Of a stretch of 64,000 nt of DNA, positions 45,707 to 55,328 are shown one piece after another. Location of the stretch: assembly GCA_038123715.1 (NCBI GenBank), contig JAYPAN010000007.1, forward strand, positions 1 to 64,000, written 5' to 3'. Below the pieces are notes generated by a model that was given only the letters and a program-made list of their open reading frames with translations, had not been told where the DNA came from and did not search any database. Made by a program: the position numbers and the translations under genes. This DNA is from JAYPAN01 sp038123715. GTDB lineage: Bacteria > Pseudomonadota > Alphaproteobacteria > RS24. Positions within the stretch are counted from its first letter, which is position 1, and every line of letters begins with the position of its first letter.

Positions 45707-48655
45707 ATGTCGGCACGCAAACCATCCAAGCCCAAGGCTCCACAAGCGCGCAAAATCCGCATAGTCGGCGCGCGCGAGCATAATCTGAAAAATGTTTCGC
45801 TCGATTTGCCGCGCGACCAGCTTATTGTAATTACTGGCCTGTCCGGTTCCGGCAAAAGCTCGCTGGCCTTTGATACGATTTACGCCGAAGGCCAGCGCCG
45901 CTATGTCGAAAGTCTGTCGGCCTATGCGCGGCAATTTCTTGAAATGATGCAAAAGCCGGATGTTGACCAGATTGACGGCCTGTCACCGGCGATTTCGATT
46001 GAACAAAAAACCACCTCGCGCAATCCGCGCTCGACGGTTGGCACAGTCACTGAAATCTATGACTATTTGCGGCTTTTATTTGCCCGTATCGGTGTTCCCT
46101 ATTCCCCGGCCACCGGCTTGCCGATTGAAAGCCAGACGGTCAGCCAGATGGTTGACCGTATTGTCGCCCTGCCGGAAGGCACACGCGCCTATTTGTTGGC
46201 GCCGATTGTGCGCGGACGCAAAGGCGAATATCGCCGCGATTTCGCGGAGCTGCAAAAACGCGGCTTTCAGCGCGTAAAAGTGGACGGCGAGTTTTACGAG
46301 ATTTCGGAAGTGCCGGCTCTCGACAAGAAACTCAAACATGATATCGACATTGTTGTTGACCGGCTGGTGATTAAGCCGGATTTGGGCAATCGGCTGGCTG
46401 ACAGTCTGGAAGTTGCCTTGGGCATGACGGACGGGATTGCGGTTCTGGAAATGGCCGATAAAAAATCCGGTGATGCGGATGAGCCGGAGCGTTTGATTTT
46501 CTCTGCCCGCTTTGCCTGTCCGGTTTCCGGTTTCACCATTGATGAGATTGAGCCGCGCCTGTTTTCCTTCAATAATCCGTTTGGCGCTTGTCCGAGTTGC
46601 GATGGGCTTGGCACGCAATTTTTCATTGACCCGATTGCCGTTGTGCCGGATGGCGGGCTGACTTTGTATAAGGGTGCGATTGCGCCCTGGTCGCGCAGTT
46701 CTTCGCCCTATTACACCCAGACTTTGGAAGCGCTGTCGCGCCATTACGACTTTAAGATGTCGAGCAAGTGGAATGATTTGCCCGAACAAGCGCGCCACGC
46801 CATTCTTTACGGCAGTGGCGATGATGTGATTACCTTCACCTATGATGACGGTCTGCGCGCCTATAAGACCAAAAAGCCGTTTGAAGGCGTGATACCCAAT
46901 TTGGAGCGCCGATACAGGGAAACAGACAGCAATTGGGCGCGCGAAGAAATCGAGAAATATCAATCAATTACCGATTGCGATGCATGTGGTGGATTCCGCC
47001 TCAAGCAAGAAGCCTTGGCCGTGAAAATAAACGGGCTGCATGTCGGTGAAGTCAGCCGCATGTCCATCCGCGCGGCGCAGCAATGGTTTGACACGCTCGA
47101 AGATGTGTTGAGTGACAAGCACAAACAAATCGCCACACGGATTTTGAAGGAAATCCGTGAACGGCTGAAATTCCTGAATGATGTTGGGCTGGACTATCTC
47201 ACCCTGTCGCGCAATTCCGGCACTTTGTCAGGCGGTGAAAGCCAGCGTATTCGTCTTGCTTCGCAAATCGGCTCCGGCCTGACCGGTGTTCTCTATGTGC
47301 TGGATGAGCCATCCATTGGCCTGCACCAGCGCGACAATAACCGCCTGCTGGCCACCCTCACACGCTTGCGCGATTTGGGCAATACGGTGGTTGTGGTTGA
47401 GCATGATGAGGAAGCAATTTTAACCGCCGACCATGTGGTTGATATTGGCCCCGGCGCCGGTGTCAATGGCGGGGAAATTATCGCTGAAGGTGTGCCGTCA
47501 AAAATCAAAAGCAATAAGAAAAGCCTGACTGGTCAATATCTGTCCGGCACAAAATCGATTGCCGTTCCCGCGCGACGTCCTGTCGATGCAAAATCGCGGC
47601 AAATCACAGTGCATGGCGCGCGCGGCAATAATTTGAAAAATGTTTCCGCCTCCATCCCGCTTGGGACATTCACTTGCGTAACCGGCGTGTCCGGTGGCGG
47701 CAAATCAACTTTTTTGATTGATACGCTTTATAAATCGCTGGCGCGCAAGCTGAATAATGCCCGCGCCACGCCGGCCGAGCATGATACGATTGACGGTCTG
47801 CACCATCTCGACAAGGTGATTGATATTGATCAATCGCCTATCGGGCGCACGCCGCGCTCCAATCCGGCGACATATACAGGTGCGTTCACGCCAATCCGCG
47901 AATGGTTCGCCGGTCTGCCGGAAGCCAAAGCGCGCGGCTATAAGCCGGGGCGGTTTTCGTTCAATGTCAAAGGCGGGCGCTGCGAGAGCTGTCAGGGCGA
48001 CGGGGTTATCAAAATTGAGATGCATTTCCTCCCCGATGTCTATGTCGAATGCGACAGTTGCCACGGCAAGCGCTATAATCGGGAAACATTGGAGGTGCGC
48101 TTCAAAGATAAAAGCATTGCTGATGTTCTTGACATGACGGTTGATGAGGCCGCGGACTTTTTCCGCGCTGTGCCGATGGTGCGCGAAAAAATGACGACAT
48201 TGCAGCGTGTTGGGTTGGGTTATATCAAAGTTGGTCAGCAGGCCACGACGCTGTCGGGCGGTGAGGCGCAGCGCGTCAAATTGGCAAAGGAATTGTCCAA
48301 ACGCGCCACTGGTCGCACCCTTTATATTCTCGATGAGCCAACAACCGGCCTGCATTTCCACGATGTCGCCAAACTGCTTGAAGTGCTGCATGAACTGGTC
48401 GATACGGGCAATACGGTGGCGGTGATTGAACATAATTTGGAAGTTGTGAAAACAGCCGATTGGATTATTGATATCGGCCCGGAAGGCGGCGATGGCGGCG
48501 GCGAGATTGTCGCTGAAGGCACGCCGGAACAAGTCGCCAAAGTCAAGCGCAGCTATACTGGTCAATATCTGACATCACTGTTAAAGACGCGTCAACCGAC
48601 AGCGAAATCCAAAACCCGCAAAAAACCTGTTGAACAGCCAAAGGCGGCTGAGTAA
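45707..48655 (+). CDS. uvrA: Excinuclease ABC subunit UvrA
   Basis: A 982-residue ABC-type ATPase that finds DNA damage in nucleotide excision repair. The first Walker A is GLSGSGKSSLAFDTIYAEGQ, the second GVSGGGKSTFLIDTLYK. The signature motifs are LSGGESQRIRLASQIG and LSGGEAQRVKLAKELSK. Zinc-binding cysteines appear in CPSCDGLGTQF, CDACGGFRL and CESCQGDGVIKIEMHFLPDV/CDSCHGKRYN. The C-terminal tail is basic. AGGA precedes the ATG. It is divergent from ssb. Confidence 0.98.
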   Translation: MSARKPSKPKAPQARKIRIVGAREHNLKNVSLDLPRDQLIVITGLSGSGKSSLAFDTIYAEGQRRYVESLSAYARQFLEMMQKPDVDQIDGLSPAISIEQKTTSRNPRSTVGTVTEIYDYLRLLFARIGVPYSPATGLPIESQTVSQMVDRIVALPEGTRAYLLAPIVRGRKGEYRRDFAELQKRGFQRVKVDGEFYEISEVPALDKKLKHDIDIVVDRLVIKPDLGNRLADSLEVALGMTDGIAVLEMADKKSGDADEPERLIFSARFACPVSGFTIDEIEPRLFSFNNPFGACPSCDGLGTQFFIDPIAVVPDGGLTLYKGAIAPWSRSSSPYYTQTLEALSRHYDFKMSSKWNDLPEQARHAILYGSGDDVITFTYDDGLRAYKTKKPFEGVIPNLERRYRETDSNWAREEIEKYQSITDCDACGGFRLKQEALAVKINGLHVGEVSRMSIRAAQQWFDTLEDVLSDKHKQIATRILKEIRERLKFLNDVGLDYLTLSRNSGTLSGGESQRIRLASQIGSGLTGVLYVLDEPSIGLHQRDNNRLLATLTRLRDLGNTVVVVEHDEEAILTADHVVDIGPGAGVNGGEIIAEGVPSKIKSNKKSLTGQYLSGTKSIAVPARRPVDAKSRQITVHGARGNNLKNVSASIPLGTFTCVTGVSGGGKSTFLIDTLYKSLARKLNNARATPAEHDTIDGLHHLDKVIDIDQSPIGRTPRSNPATYTGAFTPIREWFAGLPEAKARGYKPGRFSFNVKGGRCESCQGDGVIKIEMHFLPDVYVECDSCHGKRYNRETLEVRFKDKSIADVLDMTVDEAADFFRAVPMVREKMTTLQRVGLGYIKVGQQATTLSGGEAQRVKLAKELSKRATGRTLYILDEPTTGLHFHDVAKLLEVLHELVDTGNTVAVIEHNLEVVKTADWIIDIGPEGGDGGGEIVAEGTPEQVAKVKRSYTGQYLTSLLKTRQPTAKSKTRKKPVEQPKAAE

Positions 48656-48696
48656 TACTTCTTCGGCAGAACACAATAACAAGAGGATTTGCGTTC

Positions 48697-49344
48697 ATGA
48701 CTGTTCGTTTGCCGCTGAGCGCGGAATACGTCGCGCGCGTCTATAAAAAACATGCGCGTTATTACGATAAAACCTTTTCGCTGGTGATACGCCAACCCTT
48801 GCGCGCCGTGGTGCGCGAGGTCAATGCTGAGACAAATGGTCATTTGCTTGATGTCGGCATTGGCACGGGCATGAGCCTGCCCATGTATAAACCGGAATTG
48901 CAAATTACCGGCATTGATATTTCGGTTGATATGCTGCAACGCGCGCGCCGCCGCGCGACCAAACACAGGCTGAATAATGTGGAAGCCTTGCTGGAAATGG
49001 ATGGCGGCGCGATGACATTTTCCGATAATCATTTCGACGCGGTGCTGGCGACATTTGTTTTGTCTGTCGCGCCCAATCCGGCGTAAATGCTGGCGGAAAT
49101 GCATCGCGTGTGCAAACCGGGCCGTAAAATATATGTGTTCAACCATTTTCACGCCGGCGGTGACCGGCCAATCTTGAAATCATTGGAAAGCAAGCTGGCC
49201 TTTGCCTCGCGCAATCTTGGCTGGCATCCTGATATTCAAAAAAATGCGTTGAAAATTGACGAGCTTGGTCTGCGCCCCTTATCGGAAAAACGCTTGGGCA
49301 TGTTGGGGCTGTTCACCTTTATCAAGCTGGAAAAGCCAGACTGA
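48697..49344 (+). pseudogene. pmtA: PmtA-like phospholipid N-methyltransferase split by an in-frame TAA
   Basis: Two reading frames, 48697-49086 and 49087-49344, lie in the same phase and together give a 215-residue class I methyltransferase. The SAM-binding motif is HLLDVGIGTGMSLPMY, followed by ITGIDISVDMLQRARRRATK. DAVLATFVLSVAPNPA is cut by TAA (49084-49086) and continues MLAEMHRVCKPGRKIYVFNH. The YDKTFSLVIRQPLR start matches Rhodobacter-type phosphatidylethanolamine N-methyltransferase. One base change would restore it. The second half has no ribosome binding site. This is a pseudogene or a sequencing error. Confidence 0.8.
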
Positions 49345-49403
49345 CGCATGGATTATCGCGCGCCAATGGCTTATATAGCTGGCATGGGTAATGCGAGAAA
49401 CTG

Positions 49404-50810
49404 ATGGTTCAGGACATTTTACATATTATTGGTGGCGGGCTGGCCGGTTCTGAGGCCGCTTGGCAGGCGGCGCAACAAGGGCTGGATGTCCGGCTTTATG
49501 AAATGCGCCCGGTGCGCGGCACGGACGCCCATGTTACTGACGCCTTGGCCGAGCTGGTCTGTTCTAATTCGCTGCGTTCTGATGATGCTGAAACCAATGC
49601 TGTCGGCCTGTTGCATGCCGAATTGCGCGATGCAGGCAGCCTTATCATGCAAGCCGCCGATGCCCACAGAATCCCCGCCGGCAGCGCGCTGGCCGTGGAC
49701 AGGCACGGCTTTTCGGCCTATGTGACCGAGGCCTTGGGAAGCCACCCGAATATCACCATTCAGCGTTGCGAGGTAACGGAGCTGCCAGCCGATTGGCGTC
49801 ATGTGATTGTCGCCACCGGCCCGCTGACATCTGATGCGCTGTCCAAATATATCTCGACCCTGACCGGCGATGACAGGCTGGCCTTTTTCGACGCCATTGC
49901 GCCGATTGTCTATCATGACAGCATTAATATGGATATTTGCTGGGCGCAATCGCGTTATGACAAATCAGCCCCCGGCGGTGACGGCAAGGATTACATTAAC
50001 TGCCCGATGGATGAGGCGCAGTATAATGCCTTTATTGATGCGCTGCTGGCGGCCGACATAACCGATTTTAAGGAATGGGAAGCCGACACACCCTATTTCA
50101 ACGGCTGCCTGCCGATTGAGGTGATGGCCGCGCGCGGGCGCGATACGCTGCGCCACGGGCCGATGAAGCCACGCGGCCTGACCAATGCCCATCAGCCCGA
50201 TATCAAACCGCATGCTGTTGTGCAATTGCGCCAAGACAATGCGCTCGGCACGCTGTTCAATATGGTCGGCTTTCAAACCAAATTGAAATATGGCGCGCAA
50301 GCCGATGTGTTCAGGCTAATTCCGGGCTTGGAAAATGCGCGTTTCGCGCGACTTGGCGGCCTGCACCGCAATACATTTTTGAACAGCCCGACTTTGCTTG
50401 ATGAAAGTCTGCGGCTTCATAATGCGCCGCATATCCGCTTTGCCGGTCAAATCACCGGTGTTGAGGGTTATGTCGAAAGCACGGCGATTGGCCTTTTGGC
50501 GGCGCGCTTTGCCGCCGCTGAAATAAGTGACAGGCGCATGACCGCCCCGCCGGCAACCACCGCCTTGGGCGCTTTGCTGGCGCATATTACGGTCAATGCC
50601 GATGCAGGCAGTTTCCAACCCATGAATGTCAATTTCGGACTGATGCCAGACATACCGCGCGGCGCGCCACCGGTTAATGCAGAAGGCAAGAAATTACGTG
50701 GCAAGGCGCGTATGGCGGCACGCAAAGAGAATCGCCAACGCGGTTTCACATCTCGCGCGCGCGCCGATTTCGCCGATTGGATGCGCGATTATAATATCGC
50801 CGCCGAATAG
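49404..50810 (+). CDS. trmFO: Methylenetetrahydrofolate--tRNA-(uracil-5-)-methyltransferase TrmFO
   Basis: A 468-residue flavoprotein that makes ribothymidine at position 54 of tRNA from methylene-THF. The FAD fold is LHIIGGGLAGSEAAWQAAQQ, followed by YEMRP, AELVCSNSLRSDDAETNAVG and CPMDEAQYNAF, which are family landmarks. GLHRNTFLNSPTLLD and FAGQITGVEGYVESTAIGLL complete it. The C-terminal basic region after about residue 420 is typical. It ends one base before the convergent phytoene-synthase-like gene. Confidence 0.97.
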   Translation: MVQDILHIIGGGLAGSEAAWQAAQQGLDVRLYEMRPVRGTDAHVTDALAELVCSNSLRSDDAETNAVGLLHAELRDAGSLIMQAADAHRIPAGSALAVDRHGFSAYVTEALGSHPNITIQRCEVTELPADWRHVIVATGPLTSDALSKYISTLTGDDRLAFFDAIAPIVYHDSINMDICWAQSRYDKSAPGGDGKDYINCPMDEAQYNAFIDALLAADITDFKEWEADTPYFNGCLPIEVMAARGRDTLRHGPMKPRGLTNAHQPDIKPHAVVQLRQDNALGTLFNMVGFQTKLKYGAQADVFRLIPGLENARFARLGGLHRNTFLNSPTLLDESLRLHNAPHIRFAGQITGVEGYVESTAIGLLAARFAAAEISDRRMTAPPATTALGALLAHITVNADAGSFQPMNVNFGLMPDIPRGAPPVNAEGKKLRGKARMAARKENRQRGFTSRARADFADWMRDYNIAAE

Positions 50811-50811
50811 A

Positions 50812-51492
50812 CTAAAGCCGACCGGTCAGCGCCATTTTCAATAAATGCAATTGATAGGAAAGCAGTGATTTGCGGTGTGGCCAGACCCGCGCTTGCCGCC
50901 GCGCCATGCCAATCGGCAAAAATACCGGCAGCGCTGCTTTGCGTTGCTTGACTGGCAGTCGGTTAAAACCCAAACAGGCCGCATTGAGCAAGTCACGGCA
51001 AAGGCCGATTGATGTTTCATCCGGCGTGGCGCGCAGGCGTTCAAAACCTTCCCCGCCCTGCGCCGCCAATTCACCAAGCACCGCCGCATCAAGGTTGAAA
51101 ATCTCAAGCGCCAGCATCATCAGCGCCCTGCCCGCACGCGCCGTCGCCTCGCCCTCATCTCCGTCTTCCGCAATAAAGGCTTCGCGCGCATCTACCAATT
51201 CATGCAAATCTTCTATCCGCAATTGTGCCGCTTGCAAGGCTCGGCCAATCGGCGCATCAGGTATCTCGCCGCGCGCCGTCATGTCAAACATATCGCGCCA
51301 CCATTGCAGGCGAATGGCAGCCAGCATGGCATCGCTAACCTCATAAGGTATGCGCGCAATATCGGCATGAGCGTGATAAAGGGCAAGCAGTGCCGGACGC
51401 TTATCCGCCGGTGCGAATAAATGACAGAGATATAAATCGCCATCAAGGCCGCGCAATTCTTCGCGCAATATCGCCTGCAATTCGGGTGTCAC
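50812..51492 (-). CDS. Squalene/phytoene synthase-like protein (NDUFAF6-type)
   Basis: A 226-residue protein with the fold of trans-isoprenyl head-to-head synthases: DLYLCHLFAPADKRPALLAL, ARIPYEVSDAMLAAIRLQWW, and later LCRDLLNAACLGF. The aspartate-rich DxxxD motifs of true synthases are not intact. This matches the alphaproteobacterial homologues of mitochondrial NDUFAF6, a complex I assembly factor, which often sit next to trmFO. An enzymatic role is unlikely. The start is GTG 51492, with GGAG upstream. Confidence 0.75.
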   Translation of the reverse strand: MTPELQAILREELRGLDGDLYLCHLFAPADKRPALLALYHAHADIARIPYEVSDAMLAAIRLQWWRDMFDMTARGEIPDAPIGRALQAAQLRIEDLHELVDAREAFIAEDGDEGEATARAGRALMMLALEIFNLDAAVLGELAAQGGEGFERLRATPDETSIGLCRDLLNAACLGFNRLPVKQRKAALPVFLPIGMARRQARVWPHRKSLLSYQLHLLKMALTGRL

Positions 51493-51520
51493 CGTTATAT
51501 CTCCTCAAAAACCCGTCTAA

Positions 51521-51546
51521 AGAAAAGGGCCGCTCGAAAGCGGCCC
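51521..51546 (-). terminator. Intrinsic terminator downstream of the PuuD-like gene
   Basis: On the minus strand GGGCCGCT and AGCGGCCC form a perfect 8-bp stem with a 4-base loop, followed by TTTTCTTT. It lies 23 bases beyond the stop of the membrane protein gene. Confidence 0.85.
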
Positions 51547-51568
51547 CCTCCCCCGAAATCACATTGCC

Positions 51569-52171
51569 TCAGTAAATGTTCTGAGCCGCAACCATTGAAA
51601 ACAGCATTGGAATAGACAGCATGGTATTGGTACGCGAGAACAGCATGGCGGTGCGCGCCGATGCCGCTTTGATGTCCGCGTCCGCTTCAACAATGCCGAG
51701 TGCTTTTTTCTGGTTCGGCCAAATCACAAACCAGACATTGAACCACATGATTGAGCCGAGCCACATGCCAATGCCAATGGCGATATTTTTCTGCACCTCG
51801 AAATCATTGACAAAGCCCAATGTCAGCGCGTCGGCCAGATAGCCGTTCAAATGCGCCAGAATAAGGCCGGTGACAATGGTTGACATGGCGCCCCAGCGGA
51901 ACCACCAGAGCGCAGCAGGGGCAATAACACCGCTAATGGCAGGCTTTTGCTCATCAGGGATATTGGGCATGTTGGGGATTTGCACGAAATTGAAATAATA
52001 AAGCAGACCAATCCACATAATGCCGCTCAGCACATGCAGCCAACGGAACAAAAACGCATAAAAGTTCTGGTCAAAAACACCGCCCGATTGCAGGTAAAGC
52101 AGCTCCAGCACAAAGGCCAGAACAAAACCGGCAATGACGGTGTTGCGAAGCGATGTAAGAATGGATGCCAT
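51569..52171 (-). CDS. Urate hydroxylase PuuD-like membrane protein without cytochrome domain
   Basis: A 200-residue protein with five or six transmembrane helices. Landmarks are FYAFLFRWLHVLSGIMWIGL, LYYFNFVQIPNMP, ALWWFRWGAMSTIVTGLILA and GIGMWLGSIMWFNVWFVIWP. These match the membrane part of PuuD urate hydroxylase, where conserved His and Trp residues lie in the membrane. PuuD also carries a C-terminal cytochrome c, which is missing here. Such shorter proteins are common in marine bacteria and their reaction is unproven. GAGGGGGAAA precedes the ATG. It is a single-gene unit with its own terminator. Confidence 0.8.
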   Translation of the reverse strand: MASILTSLRNTVIAGFVLAFVLELLYLQSGGVFDQNFYAFLFRWLHVLSGIMWIGLLYYFNFVQIPNMPNIPDEQKPAISGVIAPAALWWFRWGAMSTIVTGLILAHLNGYLADALTLGFVNDFEVQKNIAIGIGMWLGSIMWFNVWFVIWPNQKKALGIVEADADIKAASARTAMLFSRTNTMLSIPMLFSMVAAQNIY

Positions 52172-52283
52172 GGTTTCCCCCTCTTTTCAGCGAATCCGAA
52201 TTAAAATTGAATCTACTACCCCGAACCGTATTCGGCAATTGCTAAATGGTTATGACCAATAACCCTGTGCCAATCAGCAAATC

Positions 52284-53204
52284 TTATTCGGTTTGCGTGC
52301 CAGACCAGTCGCGTTTGACACCAAGGCGCAACAAAAGCGGCGCGGCAATAAAAATTGAGGAATAAGTGCCGATAAAAACGCCCCATATCATCGCAAAAGT
52401 AAAGCCGCGAATAACTTCGCCGCCGAAAATATACAAGGCGGTCAGCGCCAGCAAGGTCGTCACCGACGTCATCACTGTGCGCGACAGGGTTTCGTTTATC
52501 GCCAAATCGAGCAGGCTGCCCAATTCCATTTTTTTGAACTTCCGCAAGTTTTCACGCACCCGGTCATAAACCACCACAGTGTCATTCATCGAATAGCCGA
52601 CAATCGTCAAAATTGCGGCGAGAATGGAGAGGTTGAAATCAAGCTGCAATATGGAAAACACACCCAGCGTCAGCACCACATCATGCACCAACGCCAGCAC
52701 CGCGCCGACTGAGAACTGCCATTCAAAGCGAAACCAAATATAAATCAACATGCTGGCAATGGCGACCAGCACTGCCGTAATGCCGGATTCAATCAATTCG
52801 CGGCTCACTTGCGGGCCAACAATCTCAACCCGACGGATTTCAAAATCTTGCTCAAGCTCGGCGCGAATACGCGCCACATTATTCAAATCCGATTGCGCCG
52901 ATACCGCGTCGGGCGCTTCAGCCACCCTTATCAGCGCATCATTGGGCGCGCCGAAAAGCTGGATTTGCACCTCGCCCAATTGCATGGCATTGAGCCGCCC
53001 GCGCAAGGCGGCAATGTCAATATCTTCCGGCGCGCTGACTTCAATCAGCGTGCCGCCGCGAAAATCAATGCCGAAATTAAGGCCATTGCCAACCAGCGTC
53101 GCCACAGAGCCGAGAATAAAGGCCAGTGACAGCACAAAAGCCGTTAAATGATGGCGCACAAAGCCAATGGCGGTTTTGCTCGGAACAAGTTTCAGCGTTT
53201 TCAT
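52284..53204 (-). CDS. secF: Protein translocase subunit SecF
   Basis: A 306-residue inner-membrane subunit that works with SecD to pull exported proteins through the Sec channel using proton motive force. It has GLNFGIDFRGGTLIEV near the first helix, ISRELIESGITAVLVAIASM-type sequence (here VSRELIESGI), and the later segments GYSMNDTVVVYDRVRENLRK and INETLSRTVMTSVTTLLAL. There are six transmembrane segments. The ATG at 53204 is preceded by GAGG; an in-frame start at 53267 is in the secD spacer. It lies 20 bases after secD. Confidence 0.97.
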   Translation of the reverse strand: MKTLKLVPSKTAIGFVRHHLTAFVLSLAFILGSVATLVGNGLNFGIDFRGGTLIEVSAPEDIDIAALRGRLNAMQLGEVQIQLFGAPNDALIRVAEAPDAVSAQSDLNNVARIRAELEQDFEIRRVEIVGPQVSRELIESGITAVLVAIASMLIYIWFRFEWQFSVGAVLALVHDVVLTLGVFSILQLDFNLSILAAILTIVGYSMNDTVVVYDRVRENLRKFKKMELGSLLDLAINETLSRTVMTSVTTLLALTALYIFGGEVIRGFTFAMIWGVFIGTYSSIFIAAPLLLRLGVKRDWSGTQTE

Positions 53205-53224
53205 GGCAAATCCTCTTATTCTCG

Positions 53225-54841
53225 TTAAACCGGCAGGGTTTCGGGTCGCCCGCGACGACGCACCCAAAGCGCGATAAACATGCGCGTCAGCGTAAAGGCG
53301 GTAAACACCGAAGTGACAATGCCAAAGGCCAGCGTGACAGAAAAGCCGCGAATGGGGCCGGAGCCAAGCTGGAACAATATGACGGCGGCCAATAATGTGG
53401 TGATATTGGCATCAAGTATTGTGCCAAGCGCGCGCGAATAGCCAGCATCAATGGCAATAATCGGCGCTTTACCGGCTGCCAATTCTTCTCTTATACGTTC
53501 AAAAATCAGCACATTGGCATCCACCGCCATGCCCACTGTCAGCACAATACCGGCAATGCCCGGCAAGGTGAGCGTGGCTTGCAATGCGGATAACAGCGCC
53601 ATGATAAGCACCAGATTGGCAATCAGCGCGACATTGGCAAACAGGCCAAACAGCGAATAGCTGATAATCATGAAAGCAATAACCGCCAGAAAGCCGATAA
53701 TCAGGGCAATGCGACCGGCGACAATACTGTCTGCCCCCAGCCCCGGCCCGACCGTGCGTTCTTCAAGTATCTGCATGGGCGCGGGCAACGCACCGGCGCG
53801 CAGCAAAATCGCCAAATCATTGGCCTCCTGCACAGAGAAATTGCCGGTAATGCGACCAGACCCGCCCAGAATCGCGGTCTGGATGACCGGCGCGGAAATG
53901 ACTTTTTTGTCAAGCACGATGGCAAAGGGACGCCCGACATTGGCTTTGGTCACTTCACCAAATTTCTTGCCGCCCAATGCATTGAAGCGGAAATAGACTT
54001 CCGGCGCATTGGTCTGCTGGTCAAAGCCAATTGACGCTTCGACCAAATCTTCGCCGCTGACCATAGCGCGACGGCGCACAAGATAGGGAATGGCCGGTTC
54101 AGTATCAGTGTAGAGCAACATTGTGCCGGCTGGCACGCGCGCCCCATTGGCGACTTCATAACCGCTTGTGTTCTGATCAACTAAATGGAAGGACAATTTG
54201 GCGGTCTGGCCGAGCAGGTTTTTCAGCCTTTCCGGATCATCCAGCCCCGGCACTTGCACCAATATGCGCGTATCGCCCTGACGCTGAATGGTCGGCTCGG
54301 TTGTGCCAAGCTCATCAACCCGCAAGCGGATAATTTCCATTGATTGCTGCACCGTGCGCGTATTGCGTGCCTGCACCGCCTCATCGGTTATGGTCAGGTG
54401 AAACAGCTGTTCCTCAGGGTTTGTCACATCAAGGTCAAGCGCCTGATTAAATCCGCCGAAAACATTGGCAACAACAGGCTGCGCCAGCCCGCGCAATAAT
54501 TCCTGCGCGCGGGCGCTGTCTGCAGCGTCACGTATTTTCACTTTTGCGCCATTTTCCAACTGGCCGAGGCCGGTATAACCAATGCGCTCCTCGCGCAAGG
54601 CAAGGCGAATATCGCTCACAAGCTGCTCTATGCGTTCGCGGGTGACGGCATCCGTATCAACCTGCAAAAGCAAATGCGACCCGCCTTGCAAATCCAGCCC
54701 CAGATTTAGCTGGCTGCTGGGCAGAAACTCAGGCATGGAAAGCTTGGTGTTTTCCGACATGAAATTGGGCAGGGAAAACAAGATACCGGCAAATACCACC
54801 AATAATATGCCGGAGATTTTCCAGTTGGAGAAATGCAGCAT
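53225..54841 (-). CDS. secD: Protein translocase subunit SecD
   Basis: A 538-residue membrane protein. The N-terminal helix is followed by LNLGLDLQGGSHLLLQVDTD, the large periplasmic domain, and six membrane segments at the C-terminus. AALTLPGIAG-type sequence (LQATLTLPGIAGIVLTVGMA) and VDANVLIFERIREELAAGKA are the SecD signatures. It functions with SecF and YajC. It lies between yajC and secF on one strand, the standard order. Confidence 0.97.
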   Translation of the reverse strand: MLHFSNWKISGILLVVFAGILFSLPNFMSENTKLSMPEFLPSSQLNLGLDLQGGSHLLLQVDTDAVTRERIEQLVSDIRLALREERIGYTGLGQLENGAKVKIRDAADSARAQELLRGLAQPVVANVFGGFNQALDLDVTNPEEQLFHLTITDEAVQARNTRTVQQSMEIIRLRVDELGTTEPTIQRQGDTRILVQVPGLDDPERLKNLLGQTAKLSFHLVDQNTSGYEVANGARVPAGTMLLYTDTEPAIPYLVRRRAMVSGEDLVEASIGFDQQTNAPEVYFRFNALGGKKFGEVTKANVGRPFAIVLDKKVISAPVIQTAILGGSGRITGNFSVQEANDLAILLRAGALPAPMQILEERTVGPGLGADSIVAGRIALIIGFLAVIAFMIISYSLFGLFANVALIANLVLIMALLSALQATLTLPGIAGIVLTVGMAVDANVLIFERIREELAAGKAPIIAIDAGYSRALGTILDANITTLLAAVILFQLGSGPIRGFSVTLAFGIVTSVFTAFTLTRMFIALWVRRRGRPETLPV

Positions 54842-54888
54842 GCGCTTTTCCTATTCTTATGGCCGATTATTGTGGCCGGATATTTGGC

Positions 54889-55212
54889 CTAATCTTTTTG
54901 GGCCGGTTCACCTTTGCTACGCACCGATATCACCATAGAGCGCACCACTGAAACGCGGGTATTGTCGGCAATATCAATTTCCAGCTCATCATCGTTTATT
55001 TTGGCTACTTTGCCAATCAAGCCGCCTTGCGTGACCACCCGGTCGCCGCGGCGAATGGCATCAATCATTGCCTGATGTTCGCGCTGACGCTTTTGTTGCG
55101 GACGGAGAATAAGAAAATAGATAATGGCAAACACCATTACCAGCGGGAACAGCATCTCAAAAATAGACCCGCCACCGGCGGCGGCCTGTGCATGGGCAGG
55201 CGTAATAAACAT
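54889..55212 (-). CDS. yajC: Preprotein translocase subunit YajC
   Basis: A 107-residue protein with a single transmembrane helix (LFPLVMVFAIIYFLILRPQQ) and the conserved KRQREHQAMIDAIRRGDRVV, TQGGLIGKVAKINDDELEID. It is an accessory part of the SecDF complex. GGAG precedes the ATG. It lies 47 bases upstream of secD. Confidence 0.96.
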   Translation of the reverse strand: MFITPAHAQAAAGGGSIFEMLFPLVMVFAIIYFLILRPQQKRQREHQAMIDAIRRGDRVVTQGGLIGKVAKINDDELEIDIADNTRVSVVRSMVISVRSKGEPAQKD

Positions 55213-55328
55213 TGAACAACTCCGTTTTTGCTGTGCGGACTATACTTATAAACCACTGCGTCGCCAAGCCTAAGCCTCGGCTTTTCCTACGAAAAAATAT
55301 GAAAAAAACCTTATGGCGGACGGTCGGG

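Noticed and set aside
47705..48565. 286-residue minus-strand frame
   Set aside because: It is antisense to the second ATPase half of uvrA and has no family features.
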